This document shows, one piece after another, positions 1 to 5,686 of a DNA stretch of 8,099 nucleotides. The stretch covers positions 1-8,099 of the forward strand of contig JAHFER010000008.1 of the NCBI GenBank assembly GCA_023248365.1, given 5' to 3'. Position numbers and translations under genes: made by a program. The notes below the pieces were generated by a model. It saw only the letters and a list, made by a program, of their open reading frames with translations. It had not been told where the DNA came from and searched no databases. Positions within the stretch are counted from its first letter, which is position 1, and every line of letters begins with the position of its first letter. The stretch comes from Nitrospirota bacterium. GTDB taxonomy: Bacteria; Nitrospirota; 9FT-COMBO-42-15; HDB-SIOI813.

Positions 1-1
1 G

Positions 2-376
2 ACCGAGACCCTGAATGAAGATAGAGATACTTATGTGAAGTTTGAGAAAGGATTGATCAAGGCATACAAGTTTTTCAGCGAAAATCAAAATGAGTCAGTC
101 GATGACATTCAGAAATATGTAAATGTCGACAAAGATGTAATCCGACAGTCAACATGGAATAATTACTTCTATGCATCACCCGATCCTAATAAAAACGGCG
201 TGGTAGAGTACTATCAGATGATGAAGGACAGCGGGTACATCGATACGGATGTCAAGATTGAAGACCATATCGATAGTACTGTGTACAAGCAGGCACTTGA
301 CGAGTTGATCAAGGAAAACCCGGATGATCAGTTCTACCGGAACCTGCTATCGGAATATCAGAAAATGAACGAGTGA
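2..376 (+). CDS. ABC transporter substrate-binding protein, C-terminal part (partial)
   Basis: The reading frame is open from base 2, so the gene enters from the left; the GTG at 35 is an internal codon, not a start. About 124 residues are visible, ending with TGA at 374-376. The pattern resembles the C-terminus of NMT1/SsuA/TauA-like periplasmic binding proteins: a helical segment with WNNYFYASPDPNKNGVVEYY, then 'MMKDSGYI', then an 'I.DHIDSTVYKQALDEL' segment typical of the last helices. Such proteins bind nitrate, sulfonates, taurine or pyrimidine precursors outside the membrane and deliver them to a permease and ATPase, which would lie to the left if in the same operon. Substrate cannot be told from this part. 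The signal peptide and lipobox are outside the window. No relation to the minus-strand genes is evident. Confidence 0.72.
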   Translation, partial: TETLNEDRDTYVKFEKGLIKAYKFFSENQNESVDDIQKYVNVDKDVIRQSTWNNYFYASPDPNKNGVVEYYQMMKDSGYIDTDVKIEDHIDSTVYKQALDELIKENPDDQFYRNLLSEYQKMNE

Positions 377-401
377 TCGCAATCATTGCTAACCTTATAG
401 G

Positions 402-440
402 GGCCCATAAAAAATGATCCTTTTTAAGGGTTATTGGGCC
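402..440 (+). terminator. Inverted repeat after the binding-protein gene, possible terminator
   Basis: GGCCCATAA (402-410) pairs with TTATTGGGCC (431-440) with one bulged base. It lies 25 nt beyond the stop codon and is followed by TTGTTT. Position and a GC-rich stem in an AT-rich gap suggest a transcript end or a 3'-end-stabilising hairpin. Archaeal termination depends mainly on T-rich tracts, so the hairpin's role is inferred. Confidence 0.5.
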
Positions 441-514
441 TTGTTTAGTAGATAAATACAATGATAGTGTCCCTCCAATTAAAATAAAGATGGTAAATAA
501 ATTAGTTTCTATTT

Positions 515-564
515 TAAGGGGTAAGAGCATATAATTTTATTTTTCAAGGTATTTTTACCCCTTA
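515..564. repeat. Perfect 10-bp inverted repeat
   Basis: TAAGGGGTAA (515-524) and TTACCCCTTA (555-564) are exact reverse complements around a 30-bp AT-rich loop, followed by TTTTG. It lies in the convergent gap. It could be a second transcript end or the relic of a small mobile element. Nothing else in the window matches it. Confidence 0.55.
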
Positions 565-601
565 TTTTGAATATTCAATTCAGTACTACTAAAAAAGGGC
601 T

Positions 602-730
602 TTGCAGAAAACTCATCTAAATGAGGCAAGAGCATTACAGCTCGATTTAAAAAAAATGGGAAAGGTCACCGAGGATGAAGAAAACACACTATGGAAGTAT
701 CTTCTTCAGTTCACAGAAGCACATTTTTAG
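602..730 (+). CDS. Possible small protein of 42 residues or gene remnant
   Basis: A frame opens after a TAA at 590-592 and runs to TAG at 728-730. The first usable start is TTG at 602; an ATG occurs only at 650-652, leaving 26 residues. The predicted peptide is hydrophilic and helix-forming, with runs such as NEARALQLDLKKMGK and TLWKYLLQFTEAHF, which looks more like real protein than random AT-rich translation. There is no clear ribosome binding site (AAGGG lies too close to the TTG). It may be the surviving 3' end of a decayed gene. I do not recognise a family. Confidence 0.25.
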   Translation: MQKTHLNEARALQLDLKKMGKVTEDEENTLWKYLLQFTEAHF

Positions 731-790
731 CGCCTTCCAATAAAGGTAATGGGGGTAAGTATTGAAAAACACCCACATAATAATATCTCT

Positions 791-816
791 ACATTTTTCT
801 CAAACTTGGAAAATGT
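791..816 (-). terminator. Weak hairpin downstream of the TM2-like gene
   Basis: ACATTTT (791-797) and AAAATGT (810-816) form a 7-bp stem, extendable by wobble pairs, 28 nt beyond the stop codon of the minus-strand gene ending at 844. No strong T-run follows on the minus strand, so a terminator role is only suggested by position. Confidence 0.3.
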
Positions 817-843
817 GTCCGGTTTTCAGATATAATAAAGAAC

Positions 844-1176
844 TCACGAACACGACCCAATTTTATCGTTTTGTTTTTTGACCATATTGTAGGCGTCTAT
901 TACTGCAAATACCCAGGTACCAAAAAAGGTGAAAAAACCAATAATAAGAGCCATCAAACAGAGGCTAAATCCCAGTAGAGCAATTATTGCAAGTCCTCGA
1001 AATAGATCACCTGCATATACTTGGCCGAGTCCTGGAATTATGCAAGATAATAACGCGGCAATCATAGGACTTTTTCTTTTATTTTTGGTTTTTTCTATAC
1101 CACATTCAGGGTAAATTTCTGCTATCGGATGAATCTCTGCATCTGTATCACATGTTCCACAATATGCCTTTTCCAT
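844..1176 (-). CDS. Small membrane protein, degenerate zinc ribbon plus TM2-like domain
   Basis: This 110-residue protein has two parts. Residues 1-35 resemble a short zinc ribbon: CGTC at 6-9 is a knuckle, but the second knuckle reads YPECG (22-26), with Tyr22 where a CPxC ribbon has Cys, so only three of four ligands remain. Residues 36-100 look like a TM2/DUF5683-type membrane domain: a KSP lead-in, a hydrophobic helix with the PGLGQVYAGDLFRGL motif (48-62), two further hydrophobic helices, and a DAYNMVKKQN tail. Such proteins are common in Methanosarcina and their function is unknown. The ATG start is supported by GGAG at 1185-1188, 8 nt upstream. It is probably monocistronic: both flanks are long gaps. 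Confidence 0.75.
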   Translation of the reverse strand: MEKAYCGTCDTDAEIHPIAEIYPECGIEKTKNKRKSPMIAALLSCIIPGLGQVYAGDLFRGLAIIALLGFSLCLMALIIGFFTFFGTWVFAVIDAYNMVKKQNDKIGSCS

Positions 1177-1369
1177 CTTACTTACTCCACAAAATAATTA
1201 GATCTATTTAATCGGCGTGTTGCCAAAATTAGATTCATCTGCATATTTTTTGCAATTATTTAGACTCAGTTATAAAATCTGATGATAAAGTAAATGTAAC
1301 CTTACTATACAAAATTTCTAATTATTTACTGATGTTATGGCACAAACAATGGTAACTATAAATTTTATA

Positions 1370-1539
1370 GCTCTTCGCTGTTTCGAGTGGGTAATTTCGT
1401 CCATTTCCTAAATGGAAGTGCATGTATAAAAATTAGAAACACTTATTGTTGAAAATTAAATTCAAGCTCGATATTTCTCTTGGCCTGACAACTTTCTAAC
1501 TAAGCAATTATTTTCAATCCATACAAAACAACGAAGAGC
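1370..1539. mobile_element. MITE-like or IS-remnant segment with 14-bp inverted termini
   Basis: GCTCTTCGCTGTTT (1370-1383) and the reverse complement of 1526-1539 (GCTCTTCGTTGTTT) differ at one base of 14, bounding 170 bp of non-coding DNA. Just inside the left end is a second perfect dyad, TCCATTT-CCT-AAATGGA (1400-1416). No transposase fragment is visible. ATAAATT occurs just outside both ends (1358-1364 and 1544-1550) but 4-5 nt from the inverted repeats and is AT-rich, so it is weak as a target duplication. A shape of short termini and no coding fits a miniature transposable element or a deleted IS. I cannot name the IS family. Confidence 0.42.
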
Positions 1540-1572
1540 CAAAATAAATTAAGATGGAAACCTGGGCTCTTC
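1533..1572 (-). terminator. Hairpin immediately after thiI
   Basis: GAAGAGCC (1533-1540) pairs perfectly with GGCTCTTC (1565-1572), which abuts the thiI stop codon. On the thiI strand the stem begins at the base after TGA. The left arm is part of the right terminus of the 170-bp inverted-repeat segment, so the hairpin could have arisen from element insertion rather than being an original terminator. Confidence 0.4.
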
Positions 1573-2865
1573 TCAGAGTTTAAGGACTTTTGTATTTTTT
1601 AAAGCACTGAAAACCATAGTTTCGATATTCATTTTTTGTTCTTCAAGCACAATAAGGTCGTAATTTGCCCCTATTTCGGGACGCTCCGGAACGGCAGCAC
1701 AGCCACCTGCTGGCCTATTTGAGATATCATAGGTTCCAATTTTTCGGGCAATATCCATTATCTCGGTTTTGTCAAAGGAAATCAAAGGGTGGTAGAGGGG
1801 GATAGAAAGCTGATATATCTCAGCATGCATGTTGGCAGCAGTCTGGGAAGCTACCTGTCCAAGGGAAGAGCCGGTGATAATTCCACTTGCACCTTCTTTT
1901 TTCATAACCTCGTAGGCTTCTCTGTACATCATGCGTTTGCAGAGGAGACAGGTATTTTTCCGATTGCATAAGTCGATAAAGGATTGGAGATTGGGACCAT
2001 GTGGAATCTCGTAAGTTGTAAACTGATATCCTGGGGCCCACTTCTGGAGCTGTCGAATGCACTCAAAGGCACGTTCTCTTGCCGCATTCTCGGCATAAGG
2101 AGAATTGTGGCAATAAACCGGAATAATCATAACTCCGCGCTTCATCATGAGCCAGGCTGCAACCGGAGAATCAAGCCCACCTGAAATTAAAACTACCATA
2201 CTACCCTGTGTACCAAGAGGGAGTCCTCCTACTCCTTTAAATGTTTCCAGATAAATATAAGCCATTTTTTGCCGCATTTCGACAAAGATCTCTCTGTCAG
2301 GAGAACTCAGGTTAACCCTGGGATGTTTTCCTTCTTTCTCCAATGCGCTCCAGACTGCATCTCCACAGGTTTTACCGACATCTGCTGAAGAAAAAGGATG
2401 GTTTCCACTTCTCCTGGCCCTGATAGCAAAAGACTCGCCCTCCTGAATAAGATCCTGAGCCAGAGAGGCGCACATCCTGGCAGCCTTCTCAAGGCTGGGC
2501 TCTGCCATCAATGCAGGGGAAGTTGAGACAATACCAAAAACGTCAGCTGCTGCTTCGGCTGCACGTGCATCGGTGCTCTCAATAAATATCCTGCCCCATT
2601 CCCTCCTTATGTGGGAATATGGAATACCTCTCGAATCCAGCATCGCCACAATGTTTTTGATAAGGATTTTCTCATACCAGTTCCTGATTCCGGAACTTTT
2701 AAGAGCGAGTTCTCCATAGCGGACTATAACTACATTTGCTGGAACTCCAAAACCGAAGTGAGAGAGGCCAGAATCAAGGCTGCTCTGGCTTTCGATATCG
2801 TTTTTTTGTATACCCCTGTTTTCTCTCTGGGTATGAACATCAGGTTCAAGTTTTTCTTTTATCAT
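1573..2865 (-). CDS. thiI: tRNA sulfurtransferase ThiI (tRNA s4U8 synthesis)
   Basis: ThiI adenylates U8 of tRNA with ATP and replaces the oxygen with sulfur to give 4-thiouridine. The order of domains fits: a ferredoxin-like N-terminal domain beginning with VVIVRYGELALKS (45-57), a THUMP region (about 95-210), then the PP-loop domain with SGGLDS (228-233). The motif CLLC at 306-309 matches the CXXC shown in methanogen ThiI to be needed for thiolation. There is no C-terminal rhodanese domain, as usual in archaea; Cys389 lies in PAGGCAAVPERPE. Odd point: the family usually starts right at the VVIVRYGE strand, but here about 41 hydrophilic residues precede it. No ATG, GTG or TTG lies near the conserved part, so the ATG at 2865 is the first workable start, though no clear ribosome binding site is seen. 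It is flanked by gaps and probably transcribed alone. Confidence 0.93.
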   Translation of the reverse strand: MIKEKLEPDVHTQRENRGIQKNDIESQSSLDSGLSHFGFGVPANVVIVRYGELALKSSGIRNWYEKILIKNIVAMLDSRGIPYSHIRREWGRIFIESTDARAAEAAADVFGIVSTSPALMAEPSLEKAARMCASLAQDLIQEGESFAIRARRSGNHPFSSADVGKTCGDAVWSALEKEGKHPRVNLSSPDREIFVEMRQKMAYIYLETFKGVGGLPLGTQGSMVVLISGGLDSPVAAWLMMKRGVMIIPVYCHNSPYAENAARERAFECIRQLQKWAPGYQFTTYEIPHGPNLQSFIDLCNRKNTCLLCKRMMYREAYEVMKKEGASGIITGSSLGQVASQTAANMHAEIYQLSIPLYHPLISFDKTEIMDIARKIGTYDISNRPAGGCAAVPERPEIGANYDLIVLEEQKMNIETMVFSALKNTKVLKL

Positions 2866-2946
2866 GAAAATGCCAACTTTGTATCAGTAAATGACCCAAA
2901 AATTCAATATTATCAAAAATAAAATGATCTTCTAAATGTTATGTGG

Positions 2947-3036
2947 ACTGGTGTCGCGTAAATCCAAAAGTGTCTTGTAATTATAAACTATTGTAATCTG
3001 TTTTCTACAACATTATATGGTAGACGTGACACCAGT
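2947..3036. repeat. 90-bp segment bounded by 13-bp inverted repeats
   Basis: ACTGGTGTCGCGT (2947-2959) and ACGTGACACCAGT (3024-3036) are reverse complements except at one position. They bound 64 bp of AT-rich sequence in the gap between the marker 16 gene and thiI. It could be a very small transposable-element relic, an extended terminator hairpin of the upstream operon, or a regulatory element ahead of thiI. No target-site duplication was seen and the termini differ from those of the 1370-1539 segment. Confidence 0.5.
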
Positions 3037-3074
3037 AATATGATTCCAAAGTAAGTTTACAAAAAGGGATTTCG

Positions 3075-4319
3075 TTAGAGAGGTTCCATCATCTTTGTTG
3101 GTACGAACGCTTGCTTCAGAATCCGGTTCTTAAGCAGTGTGCAGAGTTTTTCTGCCTTTGCTCTGTCTGACTGCCGCAGTGATATAGGAACAGTTCCTTC
3201 AGCCAGTTCTATAGCTCCCAGTCTTGCATGGAATACTCCTTCAGAACACTGGAGTGTACAGGTACCGCAGTTGATACAGAGGTCTCTGTTGATAACCAAA
3301 TTAGTTGAAATTGCTTCAGTTGGGCAGGTGCGCATTGCAGCACAATCCGGATGGTGCAGGCACCTGTCTTTTTCGACGCGGATAACTTTATCGGTGCCTT
3401 CCCAGATATGGCCGTAGTTTACTTTTGTGTGTGCAGTGCGCCCGTTTACATCTGATACGGGTAGTGGAACATTGTGGTCCAGGATTTTTAATCCTGAGAG
3501 GATCTCTTCATCAAGGACAGGTATCGGAACTGCAAGGGAAGTTAGACACTCAGGCCCATGTGCAGTTTTCATCCCGCCCATCATAGTAGGATCCATGTCC
3601 TTCATATCTGCAAAGGCGGAGACGTTCGGTTTATCAGGGCTGGACCTGGTTCCTTTTCCCATAATATAACCCGGAGCTCCATTCAAAAGAACCCTTGTAC
3701 CCACGCCTATTGTCCTGTGAGAGGGGTCGTTCTGCAGAGGATTTATTTCACCGCACCCAGATACGGTTGTTTCCGTAAAAGGACCTGTCAGGCCTGTAAC
3801 AGAGAAGATAGTGCTAATCGTTGAGGAGGTGGGGTTTATTAGTGCGTGGTAATTTTTAAATGCGAGCCTTGTGGTAATGATCCTGGCATATTCTATATCA
3901 TCAAGCGTAACTCGATTTTCATAACGCCTGCCGTGTGCTTCCACAAGAACATCGATCTCTTTTCCTTTTACAAGATCCCTGAAAAGATGTCCTCCTCCAT
4001 ACCGATCATCTGCATGTGCCGTTCCGTTAATAACCAGGTCCACGACTCCGAGACGCTCATTGGGACAGGGACCTGGTTGAGCAGGCACACCGTTTAACCA
4101 GATAGCATCTGCCCTTTCAAAACTACATTTTCCTGCAACCGGTACCATCATAACTGCCATCGTGCCAGACATCACGCTAAATGTTCCGGTCGTGACCACA
4201 TCCACATCGTCAACAGTCACATTTTGACCGGCCCGAACCATGGACTTGAGTTCGGCAGCAGTCAGGATTATCGCTTCTTTGCGTGCGATTTTTTCATTTA
4301 TTTCTTCGATAGTTTTCAT
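3075..4319 (-). CDS. Methanogenesis marker 16 metalloprotein (HcyBio/DUF39 plus ferredoxin)
   Basis: A 414-residue protein in two parts. Residues 1-300 match the HcyBio (DUF39, COG1900) domain: GTFSVMSGT (45-53), IWLNGVPAQPGPCP (73-86), VSGCGEINPLQNDP (186-199), and GAPGYIMGKGTRSSPDKPN (214-232); Cys65, Cys85, Cys189 and Cys258 are candidate catalytic or metal residues. Residues 310-375 are ferredoxin-like: Cys348, 351, 354 and 358 form a classical CX2CX2CX3C, while the first motif is altered to Cys320-X5-Cys326-X5-Cys332-Pro. In homocysteine synthesis, HcyBio and ferredoxin proteins act together to turn aspartate semialdehyde into a thiol; here both are fused. I recall, unverified, that a methanogen COG1900 paralogue makes coenzyme M from sulfoacetaldehyde; this gene could be that enzyme or a parallel one. 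It is the last gene of the four-gene operon, its ATG overlapping the previous stop as ATGA. Confidence 0.83.
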   Translation of the reverse strand: MKTIEEINEKIARKEAIILTAAELKSMVRAGQNVTVDDVDVVTTGTFSVMSGTMAVMMVPVAGKCSFERADAIWLNGVPAQPGPCPNERLGVVDLVINGTAHADDRYGGGHLFRDLVKGKEIDVLVEAHGRRYENRVTLDDIEYARIITTRLAFKNYHALINPTSSTISTIFSVTGLTGPFTETTVSGCGEINPLQNDPSHRTIGVGTRVLLNGAPGYIMGKGTRSSPDKPNVSAFADMKDMDPTMMGGMKTAHGPECLTSLAVPIPVLDEEILSGLKILDHNVPLPVSDVNGRTAHTKVNYGHIWEGTDKVIRVEKDRCLHHPDCAAMRTCPTEAISTNLVINRDLCINCGTCTLQCSEGVFHARLGAIELAEGTVPISLRQSDRAKAEKLCTLLKNRILKQAFVPTKMMEPL

Positions 4320-4975
4320 AGTATCCTTATATCCTCAAGCCGGACGTGAAGTCCAGAAGGTTTTTGAAAACACATATTCACCAGAGCCGTATGTGCAAGC
4401 CCTATCATGCAGTTGCCAGGCAGGAAATACTGGCGGGTTCCGAAGACAGGAGGTTTCTTTATAGTACTGGCAATTCCTTCAAAAGCATGGACATGGTATG
4501 CCTGAATATCATGAACGTCTTCTTTTCTTGCAGCCATAGGACCCACGGTATGGCATTCAATTACACCTGTGACCGGGTTTGCACTGAGAACTCTCAAAGC
4601 GTGATAAACAGGACAGCCAGGACCTGCAGGACGGCCGGTTACGAGGTCTCCTTTTTTAATCCCCCACAATTCCACAAGGTCTGCTCTGAAAGGCACTATA
4701 AATTTGCGTGCTGAAGGCTCATCCGGGAACGGAAGAAGAACGAAATCATATTCTTTTCCAGTCACATCTATGCCTGAATAATTGATATTTCTTGCCTGGA
4801 TCGCAATATTTTCCCGGCTCAAAATGCTCCCCTGGCTCACGATATTCTCTTTACTATAGAACGGACATAAGTCTACCTCTGTTAAGCCGGTTTCAAGGCG
4901 GTCAACAAAGTCTGAACAGGTCTGAGAGCCGCAAGCCCCACAGTTTTTGCCCGGGGGATTCCATTTATTCACCAT
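4316..4975 (-). CDS. [4Fe-4S]-domain protein of unknown function, marker 16 operon
   Basis: This 219-residue protein starts with a compact Fe-S motif, Cys12-X2-Cys15-X4-Cys20-X16-Cys37-Pro, the pattern of the small Fe-S domain found in RnfB and in acetyl-CoA decarbonylase/corrinoid Fe-S proteins (CGACG..TC....CPF). The remaining 180 residues have no membrane helix or signal peptide; they include the segments PFRADLVELWGIKKGDLVTG (95-114) and GPGCPVYHALRVL (118-130, with Cys121), and I do not recognise a named fold. A cytosolic electron-transfer or cluster-carrier role is inferred. The start is well supported by GAGGTGA at 4979-4985. Its ATG overlaps the GTPase stop by one base (TGATG), and its TGA overlaps the marker 16 start, which argues for coupled translation and a shared complex or pathway. 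Confidence 0.72.
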   Translation of the reverse strand: MVNKWNPPGKNCGACGSQTCSDFVDRLETGLTEVDLCPFYSKENIVSQGSILSRENIAIQARNINYSGIDVTGKEYDFVLLPFPDEPSARKFIVPFRADLVELWGIKKGDLVTGRPAGPGCPVYHALRVLSANPVTGVIECHTVGPMAARKEDVHDIQAYHVHAFEGIASTIKKPPVFGTRQYFLPGNCMIGLAHTALVNMCFQKPSGLHVRLEDIRIL

Positions 4976-5679
4976 CAGTCACCTCTGTATAAGGGCTCTG
5001 GCATATCCAGTGGGCGGATGACTCCAAAGTGGTTTTTCCATCCAATCTCTTTTTTCCCGATACAGATTGTACATACGCCAAGTGGAGGGGCACCTCTGAG
5101 TACGATCGGTTCAGGCCCTATATCCGGTTGATCGGCAATCCGCCTCATGAGGTATCTTAACCCTGTTCCCTGAATTGCGTTTGTCTCTACGATGTCAATA
5201 TTCGGGACAACTTTTCGGATACTTTCTCTGAAAACCTCTTTCTCTGCCTGTGATACGAGGTCGGTCTTGGTAACAACTGCCACATCTGCAAGAGCAAGCA
5301 AAGGTGCCATTTTGAACGGGGAATTTGTTCCTGAGATCGCGCTGACAACTGCAATTCCAAGGGAGTAAGTCGTGTAAGGAGTACACCTTAGACAGAGGCC
5401 TGCACTTTCAATTATCAGAATATTTCTTGAGATACTCTCGGCCCAGTGTAATGCGTCGTCAAGGACCAGAATTCCCATGTGGTCAGGACACACATCTCCG
5501 GAATAAATTTTTTTGACAGGAATATCAAACTCTTCTGCAAGTTCCTGGTCTTCGGTTGCATGTACAACATCAATTTTCAGGAATGCAGGAAGTGATCCTT
5601 CAGGGAGATTTTTTATAACCTGACGAATCACAGCAGTTTTTCCCCCACTTGGCGGACCTGCAATTATGAGAAGTTTCAT
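4975..5679 (-). CDS. CobW/HypB/UreG-like (SIMIBI) GTPase
   Basis: A 234-residue soluble P-loop protein. GPPSGGKT (8-15) is the Walker A, LIIESAG (88-94) the Walker B/G3-type strand, and TKTD (137-140) the G4 guanine-specificity motif, followed by a G5-like NAIQGTG (167-173). This order and spacing fit the metallochaperone GTPases CobW, HypB and UreG, which use GTP to gate metal transfer into an apo-enzyme. Cys-rich sites could bind metal or a cluster: GDVCPDH (61-67), CLRC (96-99) right after the G3 strand, and CTIC (203-206) near the C-terminus. The CobW C-terminal domain and the His-rich tail of HypB/UreG are missing. It lies 7 nt after the ABC ATPase and overlaps the Fe-S gene by one base. 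Substrate metal and client are unknown. Confidence 0.8.
   Translation of the reverse strand: MKLLIIAGPPSGGKTAVIRQVIKNLPEGSLPAFLKIDVVHATEDQELAEEFDIPVKKIYSGDVCPDHMGILVLDDALHWAESISRNILIIESAGLCLRCTPYTTYSLGIAVVSAISGTNSPFKMAPLLALADVAVVTKTDLVSQAEKEVFRESIRKVVPNIDIVETNAIQGTGLRYLMRRIADQPDIGPEPIVLRGAPPLGVCTICIGKKEIGWKNHFGVIRPLDMPEPLYRGD
4979..4985 (-). promoter_or_regulatory. Strong ribosome binding site of the Fe-S protein gene
   Basis: On the minus strand GAGGTGA sits 3 nt before the ATG at 4975, inside the last codons of the GTPase gene. Seven bases match the anti-Shine-Dalgarno end of archaeal 16S rRNA. This fixes the start and suggests the Fe-S protein is translated efficiently in its own right. 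Confidence 0.65.
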
Positions 5680-5686
5680 TTATAGC

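Larger units (their letters stand above)
377..843. other. Gap between the transporter gene and the TM2-like gene
   Basis: This AT-rich stretch has no well-supported gene. It holds an inverted repeat just after the plus-strand gene (402-440), a second perfect inverted repeat (515-564), a possible small ORF or gene remnant (602-730), and a weak hairpin at the end of the minus-strand gene (791-816). The rest, about 731-790, shows nothing I can name. Genes converge here, so terminators are expected and promoters are not. Confidence 0.6.
1177..1572. other. 396-bp gap with inverted-repeat element
   Basis: The gap between thiI's end and the TM2-like gene has no plausible coding frame. It holds the ribosome binding site (GGAG, 1185-1188) and presumably the promoter of the TM2-like gene; a TATA-like AAAAATATGC read on the minus strand near 1241-1250 is a weak candidate. 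It also holds a 15-bp palindrome CTATAAATTTTATAG (1356-1370), the inverted-repeat-bounded segment 1370-1539, and the thiI hairpin at 1533-1572. Confidence 0.6.

Noticed and set aside
309..530. Minus-strand frame of 73 codons with a hydrophobic stretch
   Set aside because: It overlaps the 3' end of the binding-protein gene and the following inverted repeat; the hydrophobic run comes from AT-rich sequence.
1177..1572. tRNA or small RNA gene in the gap
   Set aside because: No cloverleaf, T-loop motif or GC-rich block is visible; the dyads present are better explained as element ends and a terminator.
2611..2922. Plus-strand frame of 103 codons running past the thiI start
   Set aside because: Almost entirely antisense to thiI and without protein-like motifs.
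4346..4714. Plus-strand open frame of 122 codons
   Set aside because: Antisense to the Fe-S protein gene, with no recognisable domain and no ribosome binding site.
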